From NCBI GenBank assembly GCA_001953115.1, contig LSSL01002610.1:1-54756 (forward strand): a DNA stretch of 54,756 nucleotides, read 5' to 3'. Positions 34,140 to 46,480 of this stretch are shown here, in pieces. Origin of the DNA: Smittium mucronatum (lineage: Eukaryota; Kickxellomycota; Harpellomycetes; Harpellales; Legeriomycetaceae). The first letter of the stretch is position 1. The number at the start of each line of letters is the position of its first letter. The notes beneath the pieces were generated by a model. It saw only the letters and a program-made list of their open reading frames with translations. It searched no databases and was not told the DNA's origin. Both the position numbers and the translations under genes were made by a program.

Positions 34140-35100
34140 ATGTCTTCAGTCAAAAAATCTGATGCTACTCGCCCGATTAAAAGGATTAGAGAAGTGTTTA
34201 AGCCCCACTACAGAGATTCCGCTAAAAGGGGGTCCATTAAAATCAATTTTCAAGCTAACCCTCAACGAAAAGTAAATACAGTCGATAATGACAACATGAG
34301 CACAAAATTAACAAAATATAATAAAACAGATTGTACAGAAAACGCAGAAGTATCCATTAGACATCTTTTGGATGGAACTACACAATAGAAACTAAAAAAT
34401 GTCTGTTCCATGGGATCAGATAAAAAGTTTGGGATGAGCTGGTCTCAGTTTAAATACAAAGGCCATGGAGCTTTTGAGGCAGTAAAAAGTATCTCCAAAC
34501 ACCTACCAAATATATATTTTGGCATTCAAGAATATTTTAAAGTAATATCAACTCACTTTATACTCCACACCATCAAAGATTCCAAAAAAATGATAGAAAA
34601 ATATACCATGTACGACTTAAAAAAATTATAATTCTACTGGACAGTAGGATATGAAGAGAGTTACTGTAATCAATATCTCTAACTTCAGAGGTATTGATAT
34701 CTTATCGTTGGTACAAATGATTGAATTTCTGTTAGGTTCAATAGAGGGAATCAAAGATATCAGTACCTAGATAATAAGAGGCACTAAATCATACTTGCCT
34801 TGCGGAATAAGAATACTTTCATAAAAAATGTCACAGATAAAATATTAACATTATTCCTACTGAATATTATTGAAACATAAATTTATTTTACCGATTTTTT
34901 AAACCAGCTTGTAGCTTTTGTGAAAAAATCGGACATTGAAAGTCTAACTGTAAAGAAATTAAGATTAAAAAACTTAATCCAAAAAATTCTGATAAAAAAA
35001 ATAATCATCTGCCACCGTAATCCAGAAGCCAGTATTTTCAAATACTTTAGCAGAAACTTTAAAAAACAGTGTAAAAGAAAAAAAATGCGATACGACAATT
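34140..35100 (+). pseudogene. LINE ORF1 (gag-like) remnant with CCHC zinc knuckle
   Basis: An 82-codon open start (34140-34388, MSSVKKSDATRPIKRI) and further pieces (34410-34631, including GAFEAVKSISKHLPN) lead to a knuckle at 34910-34951. There Cys, Cys, His and Cys stand in CX2CX4HX4C spacing (CSFCEKIGH, then KSNC), with a TGA stop between His and the last Cys. Such knuckles bind nucleic acid in LINE and retroviral-type gag proteins. Broken frames and the stop make it inactive. Confidence 0.6.
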
Positions 35101-35734
35101 CTAAATATCACTGAGAATGTATCTAAAAAAACGGAAAATATATATTAAAAAAGTGGGGATAAGACTGTCCAAAAATCATAAATTATTTGATGAGGTTTTC
35201 CGAACCTCTAAAAAAATACATATAAATCAAGTAAGTCATAAGGGCAGCGGTTAAATTAAGCTTATGAAAAAAAGGAGTAACACCAAATGCAAAATTAGTA
35301 CATATGGAACCAAAATCGACCGAAAATACGATAAAATAAGAATTAAACGACTATTTTGGTGATAAAAAATCATCAGAATTGTTTGATTTGGATTTTTATG
35401 CATCTTATTTAGATCAAATTAAAATTAAAAAAGAACCAGAAGTTAGCGAAATAGGATATTCTAGCGAAGCTGGTCCAATTAATAAAAAATGTACTTATGC
35501 AACTAGAAACGCTAGAAAAAGCGGTATCACCATCTATGAATTCGTAGATGTAGAAAGTGCTGTTTTTGAAAAAGTAAAAAATAAAAGGCACTCCCATCTT
35601 CATGGAGCGCCTATTGAGCAATGATAATTCAAATAACCAAAAATTAAATATGATGATGACAGGAAATCATAAAATTTACAAAAAAAAAACAAATTCAAAA
35701 TTTATAACTCATGATGATGTGCTTATGGTTTTTA

Positions 35735-36053
35735 CAGGGGTTTTCATTCCAATAGACCCTTTTTTTAGATTTGCGGGGTTATTTTTTTGATTAAAATAAA
35801 AAAACGTTATCATTGGACTTAATAATTATTTATACCAATCAAAAAGAAAAAGCTTATAATACCTAAGAAAAATACGATTTTAACCAATAATGACATATAT
35901 TAATGCCTATAAGTTAAAGTGAATTATTGGTTATAAGAATGACCCCACAGGTCCAGAAAAAAAGGTCTATTGGAATGAAAAAAAGGGTCTATTGGAATGG
36001 AAAAAAGGGTCTATTCAAATGAAAAAAAGGGTCTATTGGAATGAAAAACCCTG
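35735..36053. mobile_element. 319-bp foldback element (MITE-like) flanked by TA
   Basis: The ends read CAGGGGTTTTCATTCC and, inverted, CAGGGTTTTTCATTCC. About 32 nt match with one difference, and weaker similarity continues inward. The dinucleotide TA directly flanks both ends (35733-35734 and 36054-36055), as expected for Tc1/mariner-type insertion. There is no transposase, so it would be non-autonomous. The right arm carries four 22-bp tandem copies of its inner unit where the left arm has one. It sits inside the decayed LINE, so it probably inserted after that element. Assignment to Tc1/mariner rests only on TA and the CAG start. Confidence 0.7.
35964..36051 (+). repeat. Four 22-bp tandem repeats in the right arm of the foldback element
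   Basis: Units start at 35964, 35986, 36008 and 36030, each close to GGTCTATTGGAATGAAAAAA plus two bases. The third has CAA in place of GGA and the second has TGG in place of TGA. The left arm contains one inverted copy (35741-35765), so the right arm has expanded. Confidence 0.85.
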
Positions 36054-36309
36054 TAATATACCAGATTTGAGTTCCAAGACCGCAATTTTTTTTTTAAATC
36101 ATACAAAACTCAAATTACAAGATTTTAGTATTGAAAAAATCAAGCAAAAAATTGAATCATATAGAAACGAATCATATGCGACTAACAACTCAAATCTGGA
36201 TGTAGAAAAAATGGATATAACCAAGCTGCGAAAGTAACTAGGCGTGAAAATTCGCATTGAAAAAAAAAAACTCAGAAAAAATATACCATCCGATAAAAAT
36301 AGCCTCATA

Positions 36310-37100
36310 ATTGGAGGCTCTAAATTTAAAGTGACGATATTTAATATCCGAGGGATTAAACCTGTGACACTAGAACCAGAATATATGCTTGATATAGCCA
36401 AATAAGATGTTATGTTACCTTAAGAAGCTCTACTAAAGAAAAAATCATATCGCTGTAAAATGCCTGGATAAACCACCATCGAATCTAAGGCCGAAGTAAT
36501 CAAGGGGGATAACGAACTCTTTATAGGATCAGAAATAAATCATGACTATCTATATGCGAGAACATAGATCGACCATCTTAGATGGTAGGGATTATCTGGG
36601 GTGAAACAAAAAATAAAGAAAAATAATTAAAACTGTGGTATTGAATTCGCACATACCTATTTATAGGATTAGGAAAAAAAAGAGTCTGACAAAATTGAGA
36701 GATTTCTAAAAAATATCCGTAATAAAAAAGAAAATTTTATATGCACATGATATTTCAACATGAACACAAATAAAAGCTACTTGTTTCTCAAAGAGGTAGG
36801 ATAAACTCTGTACATTCTATACTATCAAATTCTTTGGAGCCTCCATGAAATATTAATATATTGGAGCGAATGATCGTTCCATATTTTTTACTCCAAAATT
36901 GGGTCAAGGCCAAATCGGTGAAAGGCAAACAACTATTTGGAAATTTTTGAACATTTATCTATTACTTCTGAATGGAACTTGGCTTATAGTACCAGCCCCC
37001 GTCAAAAAAAAAAAGCAAACTGTAAAAATTGAATCGTCTAAGTTCCAATTAATTTCAATTAACCTACTCTATCTATTATCCAACGATAGAATCGACATTG
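36310..37100 (+). pseudogene. LINE endonuclease remnant
   Basis: Near 36310-36400 the reading KFKVTIFNIRGIKP then EPEYMLDIAK resembles the start of an APE-type endonuclease (iliqNirgl---k--el). It continues as YRCKMPG near 36450 and KIERFLKNIRNKKENFIC near 36690-36745, followed by a degraded copy of the GDFN box (YFNMNTNKSYL, near 36752-36784). Stops and frame changes throughout make it inactive. Confidence 0.55.
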
Positions 37101-37589
37101 ATCAATATTTTAAAAAACTAATTGGTATAATATGGGGTGAAATAGATCTTTTGGGAGCTGTGACCGAGTCCACCGATCCCACTGACCAAAAAAAAAATTG
37201 TCTAACAAAGCTATCAAAAAAATAAGAACAAAAAAAATTCTTTTAAGCGTCTGTCGAAGTCTAAATTCACTATGGAAGCTGTGATTAAGGCAAAAATTGA
37301 TGTTGAAAAATATAAAAAACTCGTTTCCAAAAAGTTTTATAAAAAAAAAAATTCTACGGCTTAATGAGTGTGGTATTAAATGAACAAAAAAAATGTGAGA
37401 ATTCATCAAATAATCAACATGAAAAGTTAAAAATAGTACCTTTGTGGGGCCTGAGCTTGGTTTACACTAAAATTTAATAACAAATTGTCATTAAAATCAA
37501 ATTTTTTGGGAAAACCACTTCAAAAATCTTGCAATGGATATAATCAGGAAAATTAGAACGATTGATAAGTGGGAAATGATGTTGAGTTA

Positions 37590-38500
37590 TGAAATTTAAT
37601 CGTTTCCAGAATGTGATGAACAAATAAAATGTTCAGAAATAACCTCCGCACTATAAGAAATACCAAACAATAAAGCATCTTGGACCGATGAAACCCCAAA
37701 TGAGGTATGGAAACTGGTTATTTCAGAAATTTCAGCTACTTCAAAAATGGCAAAATTAATTTTTAAAATTCTGATATATATTTGGGATTCCGTAGACATT
37801 AACGAAATAAAGTCAACCAGCATCGTGATAACAGTTCTAAAAAAAAATAATCCCCAAGACCTAAACAATTACCGTGGTTTCTCACTTATGCCGACGTTTA
37901 TAAAAAATCTGCTGAAAGTTCTAGCCAATAAACTTTCAGAAATCAGAAAAAATATAAAATGATAGCTAAAAAACAAGGAGGCTTTAGATCTCGAGAGGAA
38001 TACATTTCTAAGGCTACAATTTTATAAGAAATTGTAAAACGCAGGAAAATTATGGGCTTAGAAACCTGAACAGGTTTTATAGATTTCTTTAAATCTTATG
38101 ACCTGGCATCACAAATGGGACTGATATATAAGCTGATGAATATGAATATCAGCCGAAGATTTTTAAAAGTTATAAAAAAAAATTATGAGTGAACGAAATT
38201 GACTTTAAGAATAGGAAATGAAATGATAGAGAAATTCGACGACAAATTTAGCTTATAACAGGGATGCCCAGAATCACCGATTGCATTATATTTATTTATT
38301 AACGATAATTTAGATGGAATGGAAAAAGTATATGTGCCCACACTAGGAAAAAAAAACCCTATACTATTATTCGCCTACAATGCTTTAGTAATAGCAAATA
38401 AACCGGGAGCACTATAAAGCTCTTTAGAATTGGTTTCTAATTGTGCTAATATTTGTAAAATGAAAATTAAGGCATCGAAGTGCTAAATTCTCAGAATCGA
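37590..38500 (+). pseudogene. LINE reverse transcriptase remnant
   Basis: The finger region is readable at about 37660-37960: IPNNKASWTDETPNEVWKLV (the nkApG-DgIp-e-wk box), IVITVLKKNNPQDLNNYRGF (the pi-KKgd-----yRPIsL box), then KVLANKLSE. Past a stop come GGFRSREE near 37980, GFIDFFKSYDLASQMGL near 38073 (palm A, KAyD normally; here KSYD), QGCPESPIALYLFIND near 38258 (box B), and LLFAYNALVIANKP near 38366. In that last block the catalytic FADD box reads FAYN. Loss of both aspartates means it is inactive. Confidence 0.75.
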
Positions 38501-39269
38501 CTTATAAATATAATTCTTTCAACGCCCAAGGACAAAAATAGGAAAATATCTAAAAATATGAATATCCAAGATATATTTTTTAATATTATTGGTCATCATT
38601 AACTAATATTAAAAAGAATAAAAACAAGTTAAAAACCGGATTTTTTGGAGGATATATATTTTTATCTAATACTGTTCTACATTTATCTGTAAAAATAATA
38701 TTCATAAATTCGGTTCTCATACCAATTATCGCCTACAGTGGTGGAGCATTAGGTATGAGTGAATACAGAACTAAGAAAATAAAATTGAAATTGACAAAGA
38801 GACCTTACTAGCAGTCAAATTAGGTAATTAAACCGATATGAAAATACTTAGAAACGAATCGTACATCAAATCTGTGTTTTTAAAAAACCAGAGTAGCCCG
38901 TGAGCAAGCATTTCATAAATGGAAAAAAAAATCCAAAGACATGGATTGCTGATTTAATTAAAACCCCACACTGATCCTGAGTGAGAGCATGAATGACGGG
39001 GAAACCAAAATGGCTATTTTTTTTAAAAAAATAGGTGAAATTTTTCAAACTGAAGAAATCATTGGCAGATCAAAAAAGATTGAATAATCGTTCAAAAAAT
39101 CATAAATGTGCTCTAGATCGAGGAATAAAAAATTCTGGAAGTTGGATAAAACTTAAAGCCCTGCTCCCAAATCAGCGAATATGATTCCAGAAAATTGGGA
39201 AAATAAATATTTTTCAGTTATGGACGATTCAATATCTGGTCAATGCAAAAATCATCTACGGAAAATTTT

Positions 39270-39330
39270 TTTTTGTCATTTTTGCAAAAAAAACACCTCA
39301 GAGACAATCGAGCACTTAATTTTAGCACGA
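39270..39330 (+). pseudogene. C-terminal Cys/His segment of LINE ORF2
   Basis: CHFCKKNTSETIEHLILA resembles the Cys-x2-Cys ... His segment found near the C-terminus of many LINE ORF2 proteins. It lies 160-220 nt before the repeated 3' end at 39489. Confidence 0.5.
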
Positions 39331-39488
39331 AAATTTTTTGAAAACGTCTTCAGAAATAAAATTGAGTAATTTTTCGATCAAAATATAAACTTTAGTGAAA
39401 GTTTTAGTGTTTCTACTCCCAATCCAACTTAGTTGGAGCAGATCAAAAAAACCCTTGAGTGGATTCTAAAAAATGCTTTTTTCAGCTA

Positions 39489-39745
39489 AATAATTGAACT
39501 GGGAACAGCGAAATTTTTGTCTGCAATTCGTTTTTCCCGTATATTAATACCGGAAAGAATTAATATATCATCAGCCTCCTTGAAAAATCACCAGCTTCTA
39601 CAAAACTGCTAATGCGGATGACCTTAGGAGCGGAGTTGGGTATGAATTTTTTTTGAAAAATTCACCCTCTTTTAAAAAAATTTATTAACGTTTTTATCTA
39701 TTTTTTCGAGTTTAAAAATAAATTTTGTAAAAAAAAAGGGTATTA
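39489..39745 (+). repeat. LINE 3'-end-like repeat, second direct copy
   Basis: Direct partner of 33185-33440: GAACTGGGAACAGCGAAATT, a GAAAGAATTAATATAT block, CCTCCTTGAA, then GAGCGGAGTTGGGTA and a T/A-rich tail. It follows the LINE ORF2 remnant and so marks the 3' end of that element. Confidence 0.65.
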
Positions 39746-42700
39746 TCCTTGAAAAAAAATTAAGGTAGAAATGATTTGTGAAATAATAGGATTTGAAAAT
39801 AAATTTTATGGTGATTTTGAAGTCAAATATATCCAAAAGAGTTTATTTTTAAGAGGTATTCAGCTATAAATATTTCTTAGAGTTCCAATTTTTTAGTTAA
39901 GATTAAATTCACACTATTTTTTTTATTTTTTCGCTTTTGGTTGTTGAAAATATTTTTTTATTAAAATTTTGGACTCATTAGGACAAAAAATTGTTATATT
40001 ATTGCTACCCAATAAATTATAAGTTATATTTTTTTCACTCTTTTCAAACACAATAATTTCATAAATAATTTTTTTTTAGGAGCTTCACTGTTGAATATTT
40101 CTTATTTTTTGTTATATTTTTTATTGAAAACTTCACAGGCTATGCAATTTAAGTTTATAAAATTATATAAGCTATAATGATTCCATCTATTCTTTTGGTA
40201 TAAGATACTCCCAATTATCTAGTGGTTTTTTTTTACTGATAGACATCAACCTGATTACTTTTTTTTAATTTATTGATTGTATTTTTAGTGAATAAAATTG
40301 AAAAAATAGAATTGAAAATAAAAAAATAAAAAAATAAAAACTTATAAAGCTGAATTTGCAGATAAATTTGCAGATAAATTTGTAATTTCACAAAGAAATT
40401 TGTATTAATTTTTAAATTTAAATAAAAAAGACATAGCTAAAATTCAATTAATTGGAAAATTTTATTCTTTTTTAAATAAAGTAATTATGAAACGACCAAA
40501 AATGTTTATAATTTTTTAGTTGACACATTTTTTTTGCATAAAAAATTAGATTATGTAAATTAATTAACTATTTAAGAAAGAAAGTGATTAAATTTAGAAC
40601 TAGACCATTTGAATTTTCGAAAATAATAAGGGCGAAAACATTGCTTGCTTTTAACTAAGTAAGATTTTTGGCTTAATTCGAAAAATAAAAAAGTTCACTA
40701 GGTTTAATCATACCTGACAGGAAATTATTAAAATATCTTATATATGATTATATTACCATCGGACTAATATAATTTTTTGTGTTTAAAGTTTAAATAAGAA
40801 ATTTTTGTTTTTTGGTGATACATCCGTATATCGAAACTTTGAAGTAACATTAGATCACCACTTTTTTGAAAAATAGTCAAAAGTTATGACACATCCAATG
40901 ATGCAAAGTTTATTTTGTTAAAATTTACTTTTCTGTCCCTAAAATTTATTTTTTTATAGTTTTTACTAACGCTAATAAATTTCTTTTAAAAAAAATGGTT
41001 ATGATTTCTTTTATTTATAAATCAAGGGATAAAAAAAACATAATTTCATAGCCGTGAGTCCCCTAAGGCCTTTTAATTTTTAAAAAAACAATATGAATTA
41101 GAAAATATCTATAAATTAGATATAAATTTCGGAGATTTTAATTGAGAGAATCTTAATTGAAAAAATCAATTAAATAACAAATTTATAAATAGAGCCTATG
41201 GATTGATTTAAATATTCATATATATATATATTTATTTGTGTGCGTGTAAAAATAATAATTAAGATTAAATTTATAAAATATGAAACTTTTTATAACTTTG
41301 AAGCCTACATCTTGGTGTTAAGAGTATATAAATAATGCTATATTCTAGAAAAAAAAAGTAATCCTCATTTTTTTTAAATTGATAAAACCTGTGAATCTAA
41401 AGATATTGTTTTATTTGTTTAATAAAACTGAAAAAGGTAAGTATAAAGTATTAATCAAAGAAAAATATTCAAATATTATTATCAGCTAAAATAATTCCGA
41501 AATCGGGGTTGCTTAAGATCATTTAAAATTAAAACCAGATTTATAAATTAGGCTATAATCGGTATTTTAATGTGTTAAATATATCAAATACCAAATGCAA
41601 ATGCAAATTATAAAAAAAACTTCTCAATAAAAATAACATCATCTAATGCTCTCCATATAAAATTTATTTAATATAGGTTTATTTACTAGAAATTAAACCG
41701 AAATTATGGATCGATTCAAGATAATTTATCAATCAAAAGATATTATTTTAAATGGGTATAGGGGTGTAAGGAATTAAAAACCAAAAACTTTATACCAGTA
41801 TTTTATATATTTTTGAAATTTATTTTGCGATAAGCTTTTATGGAATGAGAAAATAAAATAACCATGTAACCCTTATTTTTATGGAGATACTTTAAAAAAA
41901 GCTCCCAAAAACAATAAATAAGTAAATACTGAAATCAATCTATACCATATATGAGGGTTATATTTTTAAATTTTTCCTAATTTGGAATTTTGGAGATAAA
42001 AATTTCGCAAATAAAAAAATATTTTCTAAGAGGTTTGTTAGAAAGGAAGTTTCATCTCGTGAGTATTGAAATTCTCTGGATTATTTTAAAAAAATCACAA
42101 TCTACAGCTAGATCGTAATTTTTTTTAATGTGGATCTCAATATTGACCGAAATCTTTCAACCATTTTTTTTAATTGTGTGATATCCGTATATTTAATATC
42201 CCATTCACTTTAGATAAAATTTTAACCATTTATTGGACTAATTTTTTTTTTTTATAATATGAAAAACTATCAAAATATTTCCTAATTTTCTCTGAAAATT
42301 TAAAACTAACCTTAAGTTAATTTTATATATTTCATAAATTTTAGATTCTTTAATAAAAACTATCACCATGTTCCAGTTTACTCATTATTTTCATTTCTAA
42401 ATTGCTCTCTTATGCTTTTTTTTTCGTTATTTTTTTAGGGGGTTTTAATTCAAATTATATTGTTGCTACAACAAAAGTAAATCATAACGCTTTAAACTTT
42501 TTATTATTTGAATTAACTATTTTTTTTAATCTGAAAAAATAAAATATTTCTTTTTTATGAAACTTTGGTAACAAATTTTATCGGAAAAAATCGAATCGCT
42601 AAAAAAATCGCGAATGTAAAACTTTTGTGAATTTCTGGTTTTTATGGGAATTGAATTTTAGATAATCAAGGGTTACCTGTAATATTATATTTTATTTTTT

Positions 42701-43044
42701 TAAAATAATTCATGAATGGCAAATAAAAACTATTTTTATGGATGTTTTATTAAGAGTAATTCAAGTAATAGCGGTTATCCAAATATATTAAAAAAATGTG
42801 TAATTATTTTTTACCATATATATAATCATGGATTTAGATGTTTATATTTTTTTAAAAAAGAAATTTTTGATCTGAATACAAGCTAATAAAAATCTTTTAA
42901 TTCATAATTAATTATAAGTGAACAGTTAGGAATTTTATATCAAAATTTTTATATTAACTAGATTGATGAAGAAAATGATAATATATGAAACAAATCAATT
43001 AATTTAATAAAGATAAAATAACAATAAAGACCATATTGACAATA

Positions 43045-43078
<34 letters not shown>

Positions 43079-45149
43079 TAAACCCTATAATTGGATAATC
43101 AAAAGAAATTTTAAGCACCAAAATAACACTAAGATTGAAACGGAAGCTCATTATTTATCTAATTTTGAGGTATAATCTCAAATATCTCTTTTTTAAAAAA
43201 GACTCCAAAAGTAGCAGAGGTCATCCTAAAATATATATATATCATTAATATAGAATTTTTGGACGGATTGATTACTTTATCATTTTTTGAATATTCAAAA
43301 TAAAATTATGAGTATTATTTTTTATTTATCATTCAAATGTTTGAATTTTGTTTTTTGCATTTGCAGAGTTTATTTTTATTAAAATATTAGTAAATCATAA
43401 AATTCACCAATAAACTGAAAAAAAATTCTAAATTTATTTGTTATTTCAAATTATATTTTATTTCTAAAATTTAAGATTTAATTTAGTTTAATCGTTTAAT
43501 AGGAGATAGAGAATACTTTTATCATTCATATTTGTCATAAAATAAAATAATGTGTATTCTTCATTACTTCAAATGAAAATAACCTATTTAATTTATGTAA
43601 AATGAAATTTTATAGCTTCATATGTTACCAATTATACAAAATTCATTAAATAATATCTTTTTTTACCATAAATCTGATGAAATACATAAAATACAACATT
43701 CTTAAAATATAAACCATGGTCTATAACGTCTAAATTCTTAGATACAGCAATAATGTATCAATTTTAAATATTGATGAACCTATTTTTTGAAAGTTTCACC
43801 TTTGTCAATTATAATAAGAAAAATCACGTACTTATTTTTATGAGGCTATTTACAGGATGTAATTATTTTCATAAATTGGTTAAAATTTGCTCTGTTCACG
43901 TTTTATAGCTTCAATGAGGGATATTTGTGAAGCTAAATTATTATGTATTTAAAAAAAAATTCCAAATGTGATCCTCTTTTTTTATTCTTTTTTCATTATA
44001 AAAAGTCTTTTATAGCTACTTTTTACTAATTTTTTAGTGAGATCGATTTTTCCTGTATCTCTAGATCTCAAATTTCCACTAATTACAATCAATCAGCATA
44101 ATTTTTTGTGAGTTTTTGTAGGTATAATAAGTTATTATTTACAATTCTTTTCTATTTATTTATAAATAATGTATCATTTATTTTTTTCTAAAGATATTTC
44201 ATTCATTTTTTACAAATTTAAAAGTATTTTTTTAAAAAAAACCCCTTAAATTGCCGAGGAGTCATCAAATATTGTTGAATTAACTCATCCAAATTCAATC
44301 TTTTCAAAAAAAAATTATTTTTAAACATCTATTGGGTTACCTTTTTATTTAATGTATTCTTATATGTGCACCAATCACACATTTTCTTCAGTTTTTAGCT
44401 GTATTTTGCTCTTTTTATCCTTGTACTGTTTCTTATTAATTATTTCCACACTAAATAATATATTTAAATTGCTTTATACTTACATCATAAATCTTCCAAG
44501 CTTTATATTACCACACATCTATCCTGTTCATAGTTGAATTCACACTTACATTTTCGGCAAGTAATTACTATTCCGCTTTTCTTATTAGACTACATAACGA
44601 AGTCTGTAGTAAAATTGGTAAATAAGTTACAGAAATTCACTAATAGGCTATATAAATTACTTTAAAATATACAATTTTGAGTTTTATAAATCACATATGG
44701 TATAATATTGCGCTTAGGGAAAAAGTAAGTGTTTCTCACACTTTCTATTTATTGCCGAATTTTCTCTTTAATATTTCTTTTTTAGATAACTTCTGACCCC
44801 CCCTCCCAAAAAAAGAAAATTTCTTTTTTGATTCGCCGAATTCATGTCTAAATAATGTAGTCCAAACTTCCTGAGAACTTTTTGAGCATCCCATTAGATA
44901 AATAATTTTTTTTAATAAAGTTAGATGTGGAATTGCGTTCGATTGATTCACTATTGATAGTATGAATCCAATGTGTACTTTGGGTGATGTATTGATTAAT
45001 TTTTTTTACAAAGAATCTTATATTGTATGGAGTAATAAATATTTCTTTTCGTATATATTATTTAGCGACGCAATGAATTGTTGTTTTAGGATTACATTAT
45101 TATACTTTTCCCCATTATTAAAGATATTCTTAAGTATATATTTTGACCA
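39746..45149. other. AT-rich gene desert
   Basis: Over 5 kb of extremely AT-rich DNA with no supported gene, RNA gene or identifiable element. It holds a (TA)n tract near 41218-41232 and an (AAT)10 run at 43045-43074. The small open stretches at 44352-44537 (+) and 44745-44951 (-) have no recognisable motif. Confidence 0.5.
43045..43074. repeat. (AAT)10 microsatellite
   Basis: Ten uninterrupted AAT units in AT-rich intergenic DNA, a likely length-polymorphic marker. Confidence 0.95.
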
Positions 45150-46480
45150 CTAGCTACTTATAAGCTATAGATAGATTTTTCTGGGATCAATCCCAGCTCC
45201 AATAGTAATAGAATTCTTCCATCTCTATAGCTCAATTATTGTATATTATTTTTATATAAACCTCAAATTCTGAGTTTTCAATAAGAAGGTATATAAACTT
45301 AATATTTTGTAACCGGTAGCTTCACCTTTGTAGATTCTTGTTTTCAGCTTTGATAATTCCGATTAAATTTATCTGATTTCTTCTTATTTATCTGGAAATC
45401 ATTTAGATCCAGAGAGTTTTTTTTGTAAATTTTCCTGAAAAAAGAATTGGTTTGTAGTTTATGGGTTACGCCTTCCATATAAACTAAGTTATACCTTTTT
45501 CATATTTTTAGTGCGGTTTAACCTTTTTCAAAACTCTTTTCTGGGTCTCAGAATCTTGTATTTTGTGATAAAGAAGATCAATAATATTGAATTTACTTTC
45601 ATTTTTTAGTGGGTTATTGAATTAATGGAACAAAAGTTGATTTTTTCGAGTTTTTGAGAAATCCCATTTTCATAAATTGTTTTGAGTTAATTTTGAGTCC
45701 TTTGATTAATAACTTTGAAACTTATTTGAGATTATTTAATCATCAAGTTGTACATTTACAAGCATTTCTCTTTTTTTTAACTATTTTAAAACTTGGGAAA
45801 AAATCAATTCAAATAATATTGGGCTCAATAAGAATCCAAATTAAGCCACTGTGGTCAGGTGGAAGTTTTTTATATATTTTAATCTATAAATATCTCCTTG
45901 AAACTTTGTAGATAAGTAAGTGGAATAATGCATCATATAAATCTATTCTTTTCATCCAATATCTTAATTTTATTGTCTTAAAGGCTACGTTTATTATCTT
46001 AATTTTGGAATTGATCTCAGATATTATTGATTCAGAGTTCTTAAGTTCAAAAAAAGCCAAATTTCATCTGATTTATTTTGAACATTAAGACATATTATGT
46101 AAGTTACTTTTTCAGATTGCGATCTTCTTTTAAGGATATTTTGCTACTAAAAATGGTTTATTTTTCTATTGCATCCTATTTTGTGCCAATTTTTTAATCT
46201 AAATTTTTCACTCTAAATTTTTGTCTCTAAATATTATCTATTTTTATTTGCGTCGATGATTTATATTAGAGAAAAATCTAAAATAACTCCTTTATAAATC
46301 TTCTTATATTGCTGCGATTATTCATTTCTCCTAGGATTATTATTAGAAAAATAGTCCTATCAACCCATACTGATGCCTCTTTTCCCAAAAAGAAGGTCAC
46401 GATAAGCGCTTTTATTATTAATTTTTTCGTCTAGGTAGACTATTTTTTTCCTTGACTTGTAAGATTTTCTCATAAATACA
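45150..46480 (-). mobile_element. DIRS-like reverse transcriptase relic C, minus strand
   Basis: Minus-strand translation shows RYWMKRIDLYDALFHLLI near 45912-45965 (palm A, m-siDLkDAFlHi type). Next come FGFLLSPILFELIFSQVLK near 45785-45850 (the lPFGLslSPriFtkll type box of DIRS and other RTs) and VQLDD near 45740-45756 (the aYLDDll catalytic box) directly followed by a stop. Then come pieces resembling LGF-iN-kKS (KMGFLKNSKKSTF-like, across frames). A TKVKLPVTK piece near 45310-45330 resembles the block that follows the RT. No terminal repeats were found and the limits are approximate. Confidence 0.6.

Larger units (their letters stand above)
34140..39745 (+). mobile_element. LINE (non-LTR retrotransposon) relic, plus strand, with ORF1, endonuclease and reverse transcriptase
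   Basis: Plus-strand blocks occur in LINE order: an ORF1/gag-like start at 34140 with a CCHC knuckle at 34910-34951, an endonuclease from about 36310 to 37100, a reverse transcriptase from about 37590 to 38500, a C-terminal Cys/His segment near 39270-39330, and a 3' end with an A/T tail at 39489-39745. Stops and frameshifts are frequent. A 319-bp foldback element is inserted at 35735-36053. The span of about 5.6 kb is close to a full-length LINE plus that insertion. Confidence 0.75.

Noticed and set aside
33185..39745. LTR retrotransposon, suggested by flanking direct repeats
   Set aside because: The interior encodes endonuclease and non-LTR-type reverse transcriptase with no RNase H, integrase or protease. 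The repeats look like LINE 3' ends.
45654..45911. 85-codon plus-strand frame
   Set aside because: It is the antisense reading of the minus-strand DIRS reverse transcriptase remnant.
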